Shown: positions 47,101 to 59,430, numbered from the stretch's first letter. The stretch: 64,000 bases of DNA from Epiperipatus broadwayi (GCA_028023455.1 JAQFVV010006255.1:1116001-1180000); one strand, 5' to 3'. Numbers and translations are program-made. The notes: generated from the letters alone by a model not told the origin.

Positions 47101-48590
47101 AAGGGGGGGATGCAGTCTGTGATTTTTCAAAATTCGCGTAAAAGCAAAGCACCAACGTAAAATTACTTTAAAATTTGCACAAAAAAAAAAAATAAGAAAA
47201 TAAAATTTGACTAATAAAAAATTTCAAATTTGAAAAAAATTGATACAAGACAAATTTTTTTTAACTATAATATTTAATTTTATTCAAAATAATATATTTT
47301 TATGCATAATTTACAGTACGATAATTTACATTTTTTTATACATGTTTTAATTATTATCGCTATTTGCCGAAACACACGTTCGTTTGCACTCTCATGTTGT
47401 GTTAATGTTTTTCTGTTGACAACATAATTAGTAATTAATCTTTGAGACAATGATTTTATTAATTGTTGATGAACTTAGACTTATGATAATAAAAAGACAT
47501 TTATTCACCACTGCTGGGAAAAAAGTAATTAAAACTAACAACTAAAAATTAAATTCTTATTTTTGTATTTCAATTCCGTTTAAAAATCAAATTTCATATC
47601 AGATTATTTCAAATCGCTGTAAGTAATTTTTAAATTGTTAATTACAATCAAAAATCAGATTTTAATTTTTAATTGTCAAATTTAATTGTGCCCACTGCTA
47701 TTACTGACCTTTTAAAAATAAACTTGTGGACACTAAATGATTAATAATTGATTACATTCTTTTTTAAAAAGCAAAAACAGAATGTGATTTAAAATGTAAA
47801 ATTAACACGCACAATGTTTGAACAAATTTACATTATAATCTTGTAAAATTTAATGTGTGTATACATAAAATGTGGAAATCATGATTTTAATTTCATTATT
47901 GCATAAAATCTTACTATTATAAAGCACTGAAAATATTGAAATTACTAAGTTGAAAGTCGAATTCCAATAATGTGCTATTACTTTCAATATAACGTAACTG
48001 CGGAAATTTATTATTTAAAGAAATAGCGCAAAATCGGAGTTCGACTTCCAAAGAACCGTGAATTGCGTAACTTTAAAATCGTGTTAAATAAGTCCGTGTA
48101 AAAAGAGACACAGGTGTATACAGAATATTAGGTTTGTGATAATTTACAATAATAGTAAGGCAAGTAGTTTACTGTTTAAGGCTTGAGCAAGATCATTAGC
48201 AACAAGGGAATATAAACATACATGGAAAAAGGTGCGATTTTGCCTGCTGGTTTTATAAGAAAGGCATGGAAAATATTGGCCGTCTGAAAATTAAATGTAA
48301 ATGCTTACAAGCAGAAAGAATACAAATAATGAAGTTGTGAGAGAATAAATATAAACAAAATGATTATATACAAAGTGGGTTTTTAGTTTTTATGCCAGAT
48401 ATGGAAAAATATAAGAGGGATCTAGATATAAAGGCTATAGTGTGGACAAAGATGATGTTGTGGAAATGGGATGGAGCAGGATAGAGAAAAAATATGGGAA
48501 AAACTTAGAGTGGGAAATGGAAAGGGAAGGGAAAGTGGCTAATAGGTTTTTCTGGGCATAATGGCTGAGAGATTTTTGACTTTGATAAAG
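44135..48590 (+). pseudogene. LINE with endonuclease and reverse transcriptase, broken
   Basis: One decayed non-LTR element in order. Endonuclease: VVETH-like start near 44330, a DYMNGHIEEIDDMDNKNEQV block (44565-44620, normally GD-x-NGHI), FCQNMNLSIGNLLNIYEGQY and TWSRNN (44640-44710). RT: GKARGLDGWTTEMVM (45490), WNNTRVKLLFKRKGK (45620), a motif A region near 45880 (out of frame), a Q-GWPLSP-like motif B near 46055, LFFADDIFLCTESRENME (motif C with ADD, 46185), RWELNLVKKNQK. A 3' part with cysteine-histidine spacing (C-x-x-C...H...C) follows at 48235-48310, after the TIR element inserted at 47012-48116. Stops and shifts throughout. The last recognisable coding is near 48545. Confidence 0.75.
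47012..48116. mobile_element. 1.1-kb TIR element inserted in the LINE
   Basis: It begins CACCTGGGTCTCGTTTTACA and ends TGTAAAAAGAGACACAGGTG, inverted partners over about 25 bp with three mismatches. TATA lies on both sides (47008-47011 and 48117-48120), so the target duplication is TA or TATA. LINE coding is seen on both sides. The interior has no open frame of note but is distinct, with CG-containing words (AAAACACGCGCAAATG, TTCGCGTAAAAGCAAAG) rare elsewhere. Non-autonomous DNA transposon, possibly Tc1/mariner-like from the TA target. Confidence 0.8.
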
Positions 48591-51500
48591 GAATAGCTAT
48601 ATCGCATCAGATCATGTCAACATCACATTACTGTTTTTTACAATTTTATATATCTCTCTAACTTTATATGTATATACATTTTAACATACGTGCATATAGC
48701 CATATATGAATTATAGCCCCTTAAAAAGTTTATACTATAGTAATATATAATATACAGGAAATTTTTCATTAAAAAATAGTAATCAGTAATGTAAGAAGGC
48801 TTTCTAGATTTCTGTTTATCTTATACAGTATTTTTAATGTTGTTTATAGGTAAATTATAAATTAAAATCGTGCATTCAATTCGAATTTTAATTTAAGTTA
48901 CTTTAGATTATATATAAATTTCTAAAAAAATTATTTTATTTTAAAATTAATTTGATTGGGTTAATGGTTAATAATTATCCCATGGTTATTTTTTGTTAAC
49001 AATCAACTTGTAATCGAGATCGAAGAAATGTTCGTTATTAAATGGATTGGATGTATCTAGGAATACACGTTCTTCAATTAAATTAAATTCTAGACAAATG
49101 TAAAACTTAATTTTTTGCTTCTTTTTAAAAACTGGTAAATATTATTTAAAATTTTACTTATTTTTCTCTCCTATTACTTTTTTTAAAGTTAAAAACTAAT
49201 AGGTAAATAAAATGTTTGAAGAGAGAGAGAAAAGGAAAATATTTTTTTTTTTACTTAATTTTAGTTTATTCTCTTCTCTGTCTTTTATATTCATTACAAA
49301 CTATAAGAATTCACATTCTTGTTTAAGTAAAATGTTTGGCATTTTGTCATATTATCATTTAATGAATATATCTTTTTAATAGGCTTAATAATTGACATTC
49401 TGTAAAAAAAAAAAAAAAAAAAAACCCAAGGTATTTCTTATTGGAAAGTGTTAGAGAATATACAAACCATTTCTCTATCTGCTTATTGATCAAATAAAAG
49501 CAAAGTTATTAATAATTGTATATTTTGTCAATGATTCAAACAAAAAAAAGCAATTTTATATAATAGAAAGACAGAGGGGTAGATGGGTAGAAAGTAAAAT
49601 AAGTATATAGGTAAAGTGGGTAGAGATATAGGTGCAGGTAGATCGATAGTCAATCAGACAGTAGGTAGTTAAATAAACATACATATATAGATAATTAAAA
49701 ACTGTCTAACACTATACTAGTAATATTAAATAAAATAGTAAATCATATAACATTACATGTTAGAAAAATAATAAATTTATTCTAAAATTCTTTCATGGCC
49801 GTAGTTTTGTGTAATGAGCAAAGCCATGGGCATGAGAAAGTTATAATATAAATTTCTTATTCTGCTAGAACTTAATACTAAATGAATTTTTATTTTATAC
49901 ATACTATTGTAGTGCTGGAAACAGAAGCCTGAAAAGGTGATCAGACAGCAGTATATAGGTGTTATAATAAGCCTGTAATGGGTTATTCAAAATTGTTTTA
50001 AAATTAATAATAATTAGTTAAAAGGGAAATGCAATAATTCAATAATATTTTTTTTGAATGTACGTGTATGTGTATGTATATGTAAGTATCTTATTTGGAT
50101 TAAATAAATAAATAAAGACATAACTAAAATTTATAGAACTTTATTAAAATAAATATCAAAGAATTTAATCCATTTAATGATGTTTTAATTAAGAAAAAAA
50201 AAATCTTAAAATTAATATAAACTATTTCTCTATATTTTTTTAAAAAAATAAACAAAAACTCACTTACATTTATATATAACAAGTTATTCTAAAATTCACA
50301 AAAAAAGAAAAATATGAAAGAATTCTTAAAAATATTAAAAGAAAGAGGGCCGTATTCTTTAAGGTTGGAATGGAGAATTAGAGAAAAAGAAAAATCAATG
50401 TAGTTCTAATTAGTGAAAAAATGAAAAAAGACTGTCCATGGAGACATAATATTGAATGTAGAATAAATTTTTTGCTATGTGAACTATAACTGTGATTGAG
50501 ATATATATATTGCTGTTTTACAAAGAACTAATTTACAAGAAATAAAAACTCTAGATTTATATGAAAGAGAATATCACTGTATTTGGCTTTAATAATAAAT
50601 TTTTACATGAATTAATATGTTCATCATAGATTATGAATTTATATTTATTTTTTGTTAATGCTAAATTCTACATGCACTCATTGTATTAGAGTAGTATTCA
50701 TAGAGCAAGTTTTTCTTTATGAAGTATAATTACTAACAGACTTAAAAACTGCATTAATATATTAAATAAATGACAACATAAACAGGATTAATTAATATGA
50801 AAAGCTTTTCTCTCGTTAGCATTAGTGTAATAATAATATTTAAATTAGTTATCAATTTGAATTACAACTTTTTCAATTATTTTATTTGTTAAAAATTTAA
50901 TAAACTTTTTATGGTTAATATGTTTTAATTTTTTTTAATAGCATTTTTCATATAATTTCTAATTTTGATTTTATTGTAGAAATCATTATTTTCTTGGTAT
51001 ATCAAAACTACATTGAAAGACATTTATTACATTGCAATTGTTAAGTTTGTAAATACTTTTATCATATTGTAACCTTTATAATTTTTTAACATGAATTCTA
51101 TTAGTGAAATATTTGTTTATATTTTGATAATTTAAATTGATTAATATTTGTTTCTTTTTTAAGTAATTATCTTCTTTATCAACTTAAATTTTTTTACGAA
51201 TCTATTGTATATATATATTGAGTTCAATTCTATCAATATACTTGTAATTAATAACTTTTTAATTAAGTCTTACAACATTCGTTTTACAATGTACTACATG
51301 CAAGAGTTACTTATAAAAAATAAAAAAAACAATATTACATTTGAGTTTTTAAATGTTTTATTGGTAAATTTAGTCACATGAGATTTATTTTATGTAGCTG
51401 ATAAATTAATTGAACAAAAAGATAATTTTTTATTTTAATTTGTGTAATTGTTATTAGATGTTATGAATTACTACTTATTTATTTATCATTATTTATAGAA

Positions 51501-53039
51501 GTTATTTTGTGGATTTAAATTATTATTTAAAAGTTGTATTTTTAAATGTCAATTTATAAATGTGTATGTGTGCATGTTTATATTTATAAATATACACCTA
51601 TACCTCATTTAACATTGGACCTTTATGTGACAATATTTTGATTTAAAACTGATTATTCACTATTTTGGTAGCCATTTTGAAAATGGCAGCCATCTTGTAA
51701 AATTAATGATGTCATATGAGAGTGACATTAAAAGTAGCAACATCCATGCTAAAAACATGCAATAGAATTCATTTATTATACATAGTATAGTATATAATAT
51801 TATACAGTATTTTGATTGCAAAATTAAAATACAATTAATGTACAGTACTAAAGAGGGCAGATTATAATATTCTGATGATATTAAAAAAAATAATGATAAT
51901 ATTGATAATAGAATAAGAAAATTTTCAAAAATGGATATAAAAATAATATCTCTATATGGTTACTAAAAATAAATAAAATTAATTTTCTTCTAAGACCTAT
52001 TATTAATAATGTTGATACATTTGTTGATAATATTTCAAAATGGATTTATAATAAAATTCTCAATAGAGAGATTACCTACATCCATTAATTCTTCTGTAAC
52101 CAAAATGAATCATGAAAAAGTTAAATTATTATAGCATCTCTCTATAAGTCATTCTGGTAGTATATTTATGGTTGATGATATTAGATGGAAACCATCTATA
52201 ATTTAAATTGTAGAGTCATGGCTATCACAGAATTAACTTGTAATCAAACATCATTATCCATAATGCTAGCTTTTATAGAATGAGAACTAAATACTGTATG
52301 CCAATTTGAAATTTAATTTCTAATTATCATATGCATTGCATAACTTAATATAACTCAAATTGTGTATTAAACTCAGAATAAAGAAATACAACAACATTTT
52401 AAATATTAACAAAATAAATAATTTAATAAAAATAGGCATTAAACAAGGTGAAAAATGAACATTTACATATTGTAAATCTTATTAATTCCAGAATAATACT
52501 TTTAAAATTATCATATATTTAATGCATCTCTTATTTCTATTATAACAGACATAAAGTTAAAAATCTATGTGAAACATTTTAAATTTGGTATAAGGGACAA
52601 TCTATATTGATATTATGATTTTAAATGTTATAAGAAAATATGCACAACTCAAATTTTTCCATTCTCTTAAATTTGAAATGGAAGACTCTAACTCCAGTAA
52701 CTACGAATTCATATAAAGTGGAAGAAAAAAAAAATATTGCACAATACTAAACAATGAAATATGCAATGGCATTATTAATAATAATCACTTTGAAATATAA
52801 GTAAAATTAATAATAAAAAAATTATAAAAGAGAATTAAAGAAATAAATATAAATGTTCTCCCCTAGGAAAATTTTTAGAGTTTGAATTCTAACAGAACTT
52901 CACAGATTTGCATATGTCTTTTGAATCTTGTAAACTAGCTCAAAATTTGGAAAACTAAGTTGTCTGACACTGCATATTCTAGACTGATCATCTTTCTTGT
53001 TTTGATAAACTCTGTTTATACCGATGAATTTATTTTTCT
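48591..53039. other. AT-rich intronic DNA with minor repeats
   Basis: Holds a 21-base A run (49404-49424), a degenerate GGTA/GATA tract (49570-49690), and at 51593-51620 TACACCTATACCTCATTTAA, which resembles the end of the TIR element at 47012 and may be a lone relic. No coding motif recognised. Confidence 0.45.
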
Positions 53040-53294
53040 TTGAGATTTCTACTTCAAACAATAGTTACATTTTTATTACATCTTTATAATAAGATTCAAC
53101 AATTAGATTTTATATATTTCATCTATCACTTCATAGGAGAGATTCGTAGATTCAAAAACAAGAGACTATACTTTGAATATCAGCAAGCCACATTTTTACT
53201 GGATCCCCTAAAACTGGCATATCTAGAAAATCTAACTATTCACTTAGGAGATTATAGCAAGGTATTGAAGCTTTTCCATGTTGCCATTGTATAA
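53040..53294 (+). other. Unassigned 84-codon open frame
   Basis: An open + frame, e.g. EIRRFKNKRLYFEYQQATFL, without a methionine in standard context, splice borders or a known motif. Frames of this length are expected by chance in this much sequence; an unrecognised retroelement scrap is equally possible. Confidence 0.15.
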
Positions 53295-54164
53295 TATATC
53301 TTTGCTTTTATGTGAGTTGTCAGGATTTTTTGCTTTGTAGTCACTATCTCTTCTAATGCCAGATAAAACTTTTTTGGCCAATACCTTTATTTTTGAAAAA
53401 ACTAAATAAATTTAAAACACCACTACTAATTGCTGGACTGCTAATTGTCCTCCAATGTTTTAACCTGGCTTAAATAATTTCTAATGACATGGCATCACTT
53501 AGACCAAATATTAAAGCCATTGTTACTTAATAAAGTGTATAGTGCTAAACGCCTAATTGTAGCTGCATTAATTAGTTGTGTCTTTTCCTGATTATTGGAA
53601 AACAAGCTTTATTATCTATTTAATATTTCTTGAATAAATGCATTCCCAAATAATATCCTATTTTAATCAATTTAAAAATTAAAAATAACAATGTAAGCTT
53701 TACATCAAGATCTTTTTATCTCCCAAACTTTATAATTTTTTTATTTTATGGACTTAAAAAAATATATAAGTTTCAACATTCTAGCAGAATAAAATTCTTC
53801 TGAATACTGGAGCATATTTTACATTTCTAATATTAATAATGATTTTATAATTCATTAATAAATAACAGTTATTAATCCTAGATAATATTTTACTTTTTTA
53901 TTCCATCAAATTTAATTTATAGTAACATATATCTGAGACTAATAAAACAACTGTAAATGCATTCGTGATTCAAATGTTTTTTTTTTCCAAACAAATAATT
54001 AAAATGGTTGTTTTTAAGTATTTTGATTACAGGTTTTACCAACACCTAGATGATGTCTTTTAAGATATGAAAATGCTAATATATATTATAATAGCTTAAA
54101 ATTCAGTTCTTAACATATATTCATATATGACAGGCACTGTCTGTTCTATCATTGTATATATATA
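53295..54164. other. AT-rich intronic DNA, nothing recognised
   Basis: No repeat-family member or coding motif seen. Confidence 0.5.
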
Positions 54165-55430
54165 ATTATTATTATTATTACTATTAGTCTTTTATCAGTT
54201 TTATGCAAAATTTTTACCAAAATAATTACAATTTGTCTACAACAAACTTTGGTTTTAAACCAACAAAAAGAACAAGTTGGATTTAAAAGTGGTTTTAACA
54301 CAGTGGAACATATCCAACTATTGAAAAAAATTATAGAAAGAATCAATGAATATAAATTGTCATTATGTTTTGGATTTGTAGATTATGAAAAGGTATTTGA
54401 TTTTATAAGCATTTCTACAGTGATTAAAGCATTGGATCATCAAAATATAAACCCAGAAATTGTCATATTTTGAAGAATATTTATAAAAATGCAACAGTAG
54501 TAATTAGATTACACAATGATACTAAAAAGATTAACATTGAGAAGGATATATGACAGGTTGACTCCATATCTCCAAAACTTTTTACAGCACTTTTGCAAGA
54601 AATATTTTGTGGGTTAAAATCCAAAATTAAGAGAATAAAAGTAGATTGAGATTGTATTTAAGTCATCTAGATTTTGCAGATCGTGTAATTGATTTTGCAA
54701 ATAATACTTTAGAGCTTCAGAAAATGTTACAAGAGTTATCAGATGAAAGAAGAAAGAATTAAAAGTAAATGTTAAAAGGATTAAAGTAATATTTTATGGA
54801 TTTTCTCAAAAGAATATAATAAAGATTGATAATTATGAGTTAGAAGAAGTTAACAATTACAAATACTTTGGTCACATATCACAGATGGAAACATGAAGGG
54901 TGAAATTAATCATGAAATTCAGCTTGGTTAGAGTGCTTTTGGGATAAATAACTTAATATTAAAAGGAAATATGCTTATGTGTTTGAAAAAGTTTTAATAA
55001 ATATATTTTACTAGTTCTTATTTATGGATCTGACATTTGGATACTTAACAGAAAAGCAATACAGAGACTTCATACAACTCAAATAAATATGGAGAAATGC
55101 ATGTTAGGAGTAACAAGAAGAGAGTGAAAACAAAGTATGTGGATGAGGGAACAAATAAATATTGCTAATATCATTGAAAGAATTAAGAAACTGAAGAGGA
55201 TTTGCACTGGGAATATTACTAGAAGAGATGATAATAGATGGACAGTTGAAATCTTAAACTAAATTCTATGAGATTGCAAAAATCTAAAAAAAAGACCACA
55301 TGAAAAATGGATGGATGAAATAAGGAAGTATTCTGAGGTGATGTGGAGAGAGAATCTAGAGATCAGAGATGATGACTGAACTTGGAGAGACCTTCATCTT
55401 GCAATGGGTTGATAATGGTTTAAAATGATT
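54165..55430 (+). pseudogene. RTE-like LINE, reverse transcriptase to 3' end
   Basis: The longest copy of the RTE-like family. NQQKEQVGFKSGFNTVEHIQ (54255, the EQ-x-GFR motif), LCFGFVDYEKVFDFI (motif A, 54365), VIKALDHQNINPEIV, then YLSHLDFADRVIDFANNTLE (motif C with ADR where ADD is usual, 54660), LQKMLQELSDERR, a YGSDIW-like stretch near 55025, MWMREQINIANIIERIKKLK (55140), ITRRDDNRWTVEIL and KRPHEKWMDEI (55290). At least six stops or shifts. The 5' endonuclease is missing. Confidence 0.75.
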
Positions 55431-56080
55431 ATGATGGTGGTGATATATGTATATATTTGAAAAATGTGATGCGTATACCAAAAATAGAATGGAATTTCTT
55501 AATGACTGAAATTTTTATTGGTCAAAATAATAATTATAAAAATTAATATAATAAAATAATTGAATGACTGTATTGTTCAAGAATTTATAAGAAGTTCAAA
55601 TACCAGAAGTGACAAAATTAAATTTAATCCATGGACCTTGAGGTCCAGAGTCTATAACTTTATCATTGTTCTAAAGTGCAAGAGTCTTATCTATTATCAT
55701 ATAAATATAATACTTGTGTTTCTTCAGGTTTATAAGATATTTGAAATAATACACATCTCTTTTTATCTTATAGTAGACTATGAATTTTTACCCTTCCTAC
55801 ATAAAAAACCATGCATTTATTAATAACAAAACAATGACAGCAAAATATGTCTCTTAATAATTTATAGTCTGTCCAATTGACGGTAGGGATATTTATTTTA
55901 TTCTTGTAATAATACTGATATTATAATATGCCTGTTTGATATGTAGTAAAATATATAAGAAAACTTTCAGGCAACTTCATTACTTACCTTATTTCATAGA
56001 AACATAAAAACAAATTTTTATTCCAAAGAATATGCCTGGGCTTAAAAATTATCATTTAATAAGTTATAAATTGCTATAAC
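55431..56080. other. AT-rich intronic DNA, nothing recognised
   Basis: A chance open frame at 55560-55823 has no motif. No repeat family member identified. Confidence 0.45.
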
Positions 56081-56206
56081 TAATTGTTTGCTCAAATTAT
56101 ATATATATTAAATTTGCTTTTAAAAATGTATTTGTTAGAATTTATAATTGTTTGCTCAAATTATATATATATTAAATTTGCTTTTAAAAATGTATTTGTT
56201 AGAATT
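56081..56206. repeat. Exact tandem duplication, period 64 bp
   Basis: TAATTGTTTGCTCAAATTAT starts both copies (56081 and 56145), and the sequence is identical over the rest of the unit as far as I can read. Two units only; a recent duplication. Confidence 0.95.
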
Positions 56207-56600
56207 GAACAGCTTAAAGCAAAAATACAATTAATACTTTAGAAAAATGATAAAAGTTTATCAAAAAAATAAATTATCATTAATTTATATATCTATGACA
56301 AATATTTAGCTAGCAGGACAAAAACATACAGAATAAAATTGTGTTACTATTTTGAACATTGAAGCTTTTTCCAAACTCTTTAGGATTCAAAATTAATGCT
56401 CACTTGATGTTATGTTTATAGCTAAAGTGATTTTTATTTATTTACTTGTGATTCAACATATTTTAAAGATTTCATTGATGTAAGGAAGTAACTAGAGAGA
56501 GGCACAACACTCTGAGATGATCAGATGATAAGGAAGAATGGTTTGTTCTTTATGAAGTATTAAACTTTACCTCTCCTATTGTATTGCCAAATTCATATCA

Positions 56601-56783
56601 TATTAATATCATCTATGTTCTTTGTTACTTTTACAATGCTTTTTTACAGCCTAATTTGACAGTTTCGATTGCCCCAGCAATCTTCTAAAAGTTCTGAAGA
56701 AGATGCGGGGCAATCGAAACTGTCACATTAAGTTGTAAAAAAAGCATTGTAAAAGTAATAAAAAACATAGATGATATTAATAT
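56601..56783. mobile_element. Foldback MITE, family F2, near-perfect hairpin
   Basis: TATTAATATCATCTATGTTC at the left and its complement ending ATAGATGATATTAATA at the right; inner arms with CAGTTTCGATTGCCCC and GGGGCAATCGAAACTG. About 183 bp, one continuous hairpin with a short loop. Best-preserved F2 copy in the window. Confidence 0.85.
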
Positions 56784-57272
56784 TTTAAGAATGGTTTGTC
56801 CTTTTTATTTCTCAATTTCAAGATACCAATTTTAAAAACTATTAACTTTTTTGTCTTTTTATAGCATTCTTTATCTAGCATTTGTCATCTGAAGAAGTAA
56901 TTAAAATAAAATATAATTTTTTACATTACTTTTTTTTTTTTAGTAAATAAAATCTAACATGATTTATAAGTATTTATCAGTTATTTAATTATGTAATGTG
57001 TAAATGTATATTGTTGTTATTATTATTGTTGTTGTTGTTGTGTTATCATCATCATCTTTTATTATTCTTATGAAATAAAACAAAGATTGTACTCTGATTT
57101 TAAAGAAAGTCTTATGTAGACATTTATATATAACAGAATTTAATGAATTGACTATTTAAGAAATAATAATCTGATAACATTACTTTTTTTGTTTTCTTTC
57201 ATTTTTTATTCCTGTTTTTTTATTATTTACTTACTAGAAAAACCATGATGACCTAACTGTCTATATATATAT

Positions 57273-57304
57273 ATATGTGTGTGTGTGTGCGTGTGTGTGT
57301 GTGT
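57273..57304. repeat. (TG)n microsatellite
   Basis: TG dinucleotide run with one CG interruption, preceded by TA units from 57261, about 170 bp upstream of the EGF exon. Confidence 0.85.
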
Positions 57305-57473
57305 TTATGAAAATATTATCTAGCTGCAATACTTATATAAATAAATAAATCTGAGGTAGTTTAGATTTAACATAAAAAGTTTAACTTGGTTACCAAAAAT
57401 TTCACAAAAAGAATTATGTATAAATTATAAAATTGAACATCAATGGATTAAGATATTCTTTATTTTTTTATAG

Positions 57474-57692
57474 GTATATTTTGTCAGCTGACATTGTGTG
57501 ACTTATGGCCATGTAAGGCTGGTATATGTAATTTAACTGAGAATTCTTATATTTGTACATGTACGCCCGGTTTTACTGATCAAAACTGTTCAACAAAAAT
57601 TACTTCCTGTTCTAGTAATCCTTGCTCAAATGGAGGTACCTGCATTGAAGAAAATGTCGCATTTAAGTGTAACTGTCCTGCATCATTTACAG
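57474..57692 (+). CDS. Exon: end of EGF 1, EGF 2 and most of EGF 3
   Basis: A 219-nt exon, phase 1 at both borders (acceptor tttttttatag, donor ACAG|gtaaaa). The first residues IFCQL complete the EGF begun at 11818. EGF 2 follows: CDLWPCKAGIC, seven residues, CTCTPGFTDQNC, all six cysteines present. EGF 3 begins SCSSNPCSNGGTC, then CNCPASFTG, five cysteines, and needs the next exon for the sixth (RTC). N-x-G-G-x-C and C-x-C-P/x-G-F/Y are classic EGF spacing. One NLT site could be N-glycosylated. EGF 3 lacks the D-x-N-E start of calcium-binding EGFs. Reading on past the donor gives only intronic sequence. Confidence 0.9.
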
Positions 57693-57896
57693 GTAAAATT
57701 ATTTCTAATAATTTTGCTACTAATTCTATTAATAATATTGTATTTTTGTTAACATCATCAATCATCATATATTCTTTTCTTGTTACAGTCATTCCTTTTT
57801 CCTTTATTCTCCACCATTATTTGTTTAATTTTATTTATTAATTTTTTACAATTCCTTATTTAAACATTTCAGTATTTTTAACTTTATACCCAAGTT

Positions 57897-58199
57897 AAAC
57901 CATTAAAATATCACATGATCCTCGTTTATTTTCCTTGCACAAACTATTAAATAGTAGCAACTCTATACGATAGTGACATCAATCAATAAATGGCAGAAAG
58001 TTTTGTGCATTTAAATCTCTATCTAATACCTACTCATTTATAAGTTGAAACTAGTCTGGTAATATTAGATGGCAAGGCAATAGATAGGGATTTAATTGCA
58101 CAAACCTTTTACCATTTATTGAAAGTATAACTTACACTAGATGGCGCTAGCTTGTGCAGTGCAAAGAAATTGTAGTCATGTGATGTTTTAATGGTTTAA
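57897..58199. mobile_element. F1 family element, 303 bp, hairpin form
   Basis: Starts AAACCATTAAAATATCACAT and ends ATGTGATGTTTTAATGGTTT, inverted partners over 22 bp with one or two mismatches. Interior blocks (ATCAATAAATGGCAGAAAGT, TTTTGTGCATTTAAATCTCT, AATACCTACTCATT) pair with the other half. Here the outer AAACCATT end appears on both sides, unlike the 1954-2231 copy, which has it on one side only. Confidence 0.75.
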
Positions 58200-58359
58200 T
58201 ACCAATCTTAGCCAAAAGATATTAGTGACTATAATTGTAAAAAAGCCAAAATCACCAAAGTATGTAGATACTGAACTGGGTTCAGACCTGTGTGATTATA
58301 CAAAAAAATTATCTTGCATTAATTTGAGCTCATTCATTTGTAATTGATTAAATAGGTAA

Positions 58360-58560
58360 AAGGTAGTTGTCAGATGGATACATTTGTTGTAAAGATAATT
58401 CTCAGATCCAAGATTTCTCAATGTTGACAGTCATAAGCTAGAAACTATTCTAAGATATTGGATCAGTAGGCACTGGATAGTAATTTAAATACATAAATCT
58501 TCTCGCATTTATAGTTTATTATAGCTTGTACTAGATGGTACTAACATAAGTTATTTACTT
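58360..58560 (+). mobile_element. F1 family, partial copy
   Basis: GTCATAAGCTAGAAACTATT, GGATCAGTAGGCACTGGATA and TAGCTTGTACTAGATGGTAC match the right part of the F1 element at 2080-2210. Both ends are missing. Confidence 0.55.
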
Positions 58561-58981
58561 TATTCTTTTCTACATCCAAATTTCACTTTTTTTCATTATC
58601 CATTTACAATTCTATTATTAATTATATATATATTAAATGACTAACAATGTTAGTTGTCCTCATTTTTTAGTAACATAAAGATGAATAAAGTTGGCATAAA
58701 CTATAATTAGATGAATATAAAAAGAGTATAAATGTTATTATCCTAAATTGGTTGTATTATTTAAAACATCTATGTAAAGCTATGTTGTAATTTACTATAT
58801 TTTCAAATAAACTCTTACAATAATATGTGTGAACACACACACACCAACTCAAATAAAAATAATCATAAGCCCAAGCTCATAAATAGATTGACAAATATTT
58901 TTTCAATGTATCATTTTATATATAACATGATGTGTTACTAGTACTACTAATAGTATTCATATCAAATTTATTTTTACTTAG

Positions 58982-59176
58982 GTAGAACATGTGAAAAAAT
59001 GATACATGTACCTGTCTTTAAGTCTCTAAGTGCTCGTATGATGCAAGATCCGTTTTGGCTAGGCCTTATGACAACATTTTGTTTTTTAGCAGTAATCTTT
59101 GTAGTTTGGTGTTTCAAGCGTAAATGTTCTGACAGATTTGAATGCCTCTCAACCAAAGCATTATTTGAAAAATATA
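58982..59176 (+). CDS. Exon: end of EGF 3, transmembrane helix, basic tail start
   Basis: A 195-nt exon, phase 1 at both borders (acceptor tttttacttag; donor AATATA|gtaagt, the full consensus). GRTCEKMIHV completes EGF 3. About 20 residues later comes a hydrophobic stretch (WLGLMTTFCFLAVIFVVWCF, one helix of the right length), directly followed by KRKC, a basic stop-transfer signal. The remaining residues (DRFECLSTKALFEKY) are the start of the cytoplasmic part. The protein is therefore a type I single-pass membrane protein with CUB and EGF modules outside. No kinase or other intracellular domain is seen in the window, so partner and signalling cannot be stated. Confidence 0.88.
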
Positions 59177-59361
59177 GTAAGTTTTTTTATTATTATATAA
59201 TAGTTAATTCAATAAAATAGTAATATTTTTTCTTAAGTTGTTAATAACGATATGCAATTCAAGATTAAACTAAATTCTTTATTATTGTTTTATCATAAAT
59301 TATTAAAAGAATTATACAATTATAGTCATAAAATTGTCTAATTAATCTCTTTAGTATTGAG

Positions 59362-59364
<3 letters not shown>

Positions 59365-59411
<47 letters not shown>

Positions 59412-59430
59412 GTTATTGTTGTTGTTGTTG

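Larger units (their letters stand above)
11959..57473 (+). other. Giant intron of about 45.5 kb
   Basis: Donor gtgagg at 11959 and acceptor tttttttatag ending at 57473 join two halves of one EGF domain in frame. Extra EGF exons in between would be frame-neutral and cannot be excluded, but I saw none. The interior is filled by PLE, LINE, LTR-like and foldback elements listed separately. Confidence 0.75.
57693..58981 (+). other. Intron of 1.29 kb
   Basis: Donor gtaaaa and acceptor tttttacttag. It contains a complete F1 element and part of another (listed separately). Confidence 0.85.

Noticed and set aside
49404-49424. A run as the poly(A) tail of a processed pseudogene or LINE
   Set aside because: No coding or LINE sequence is recognisable directly upstream.
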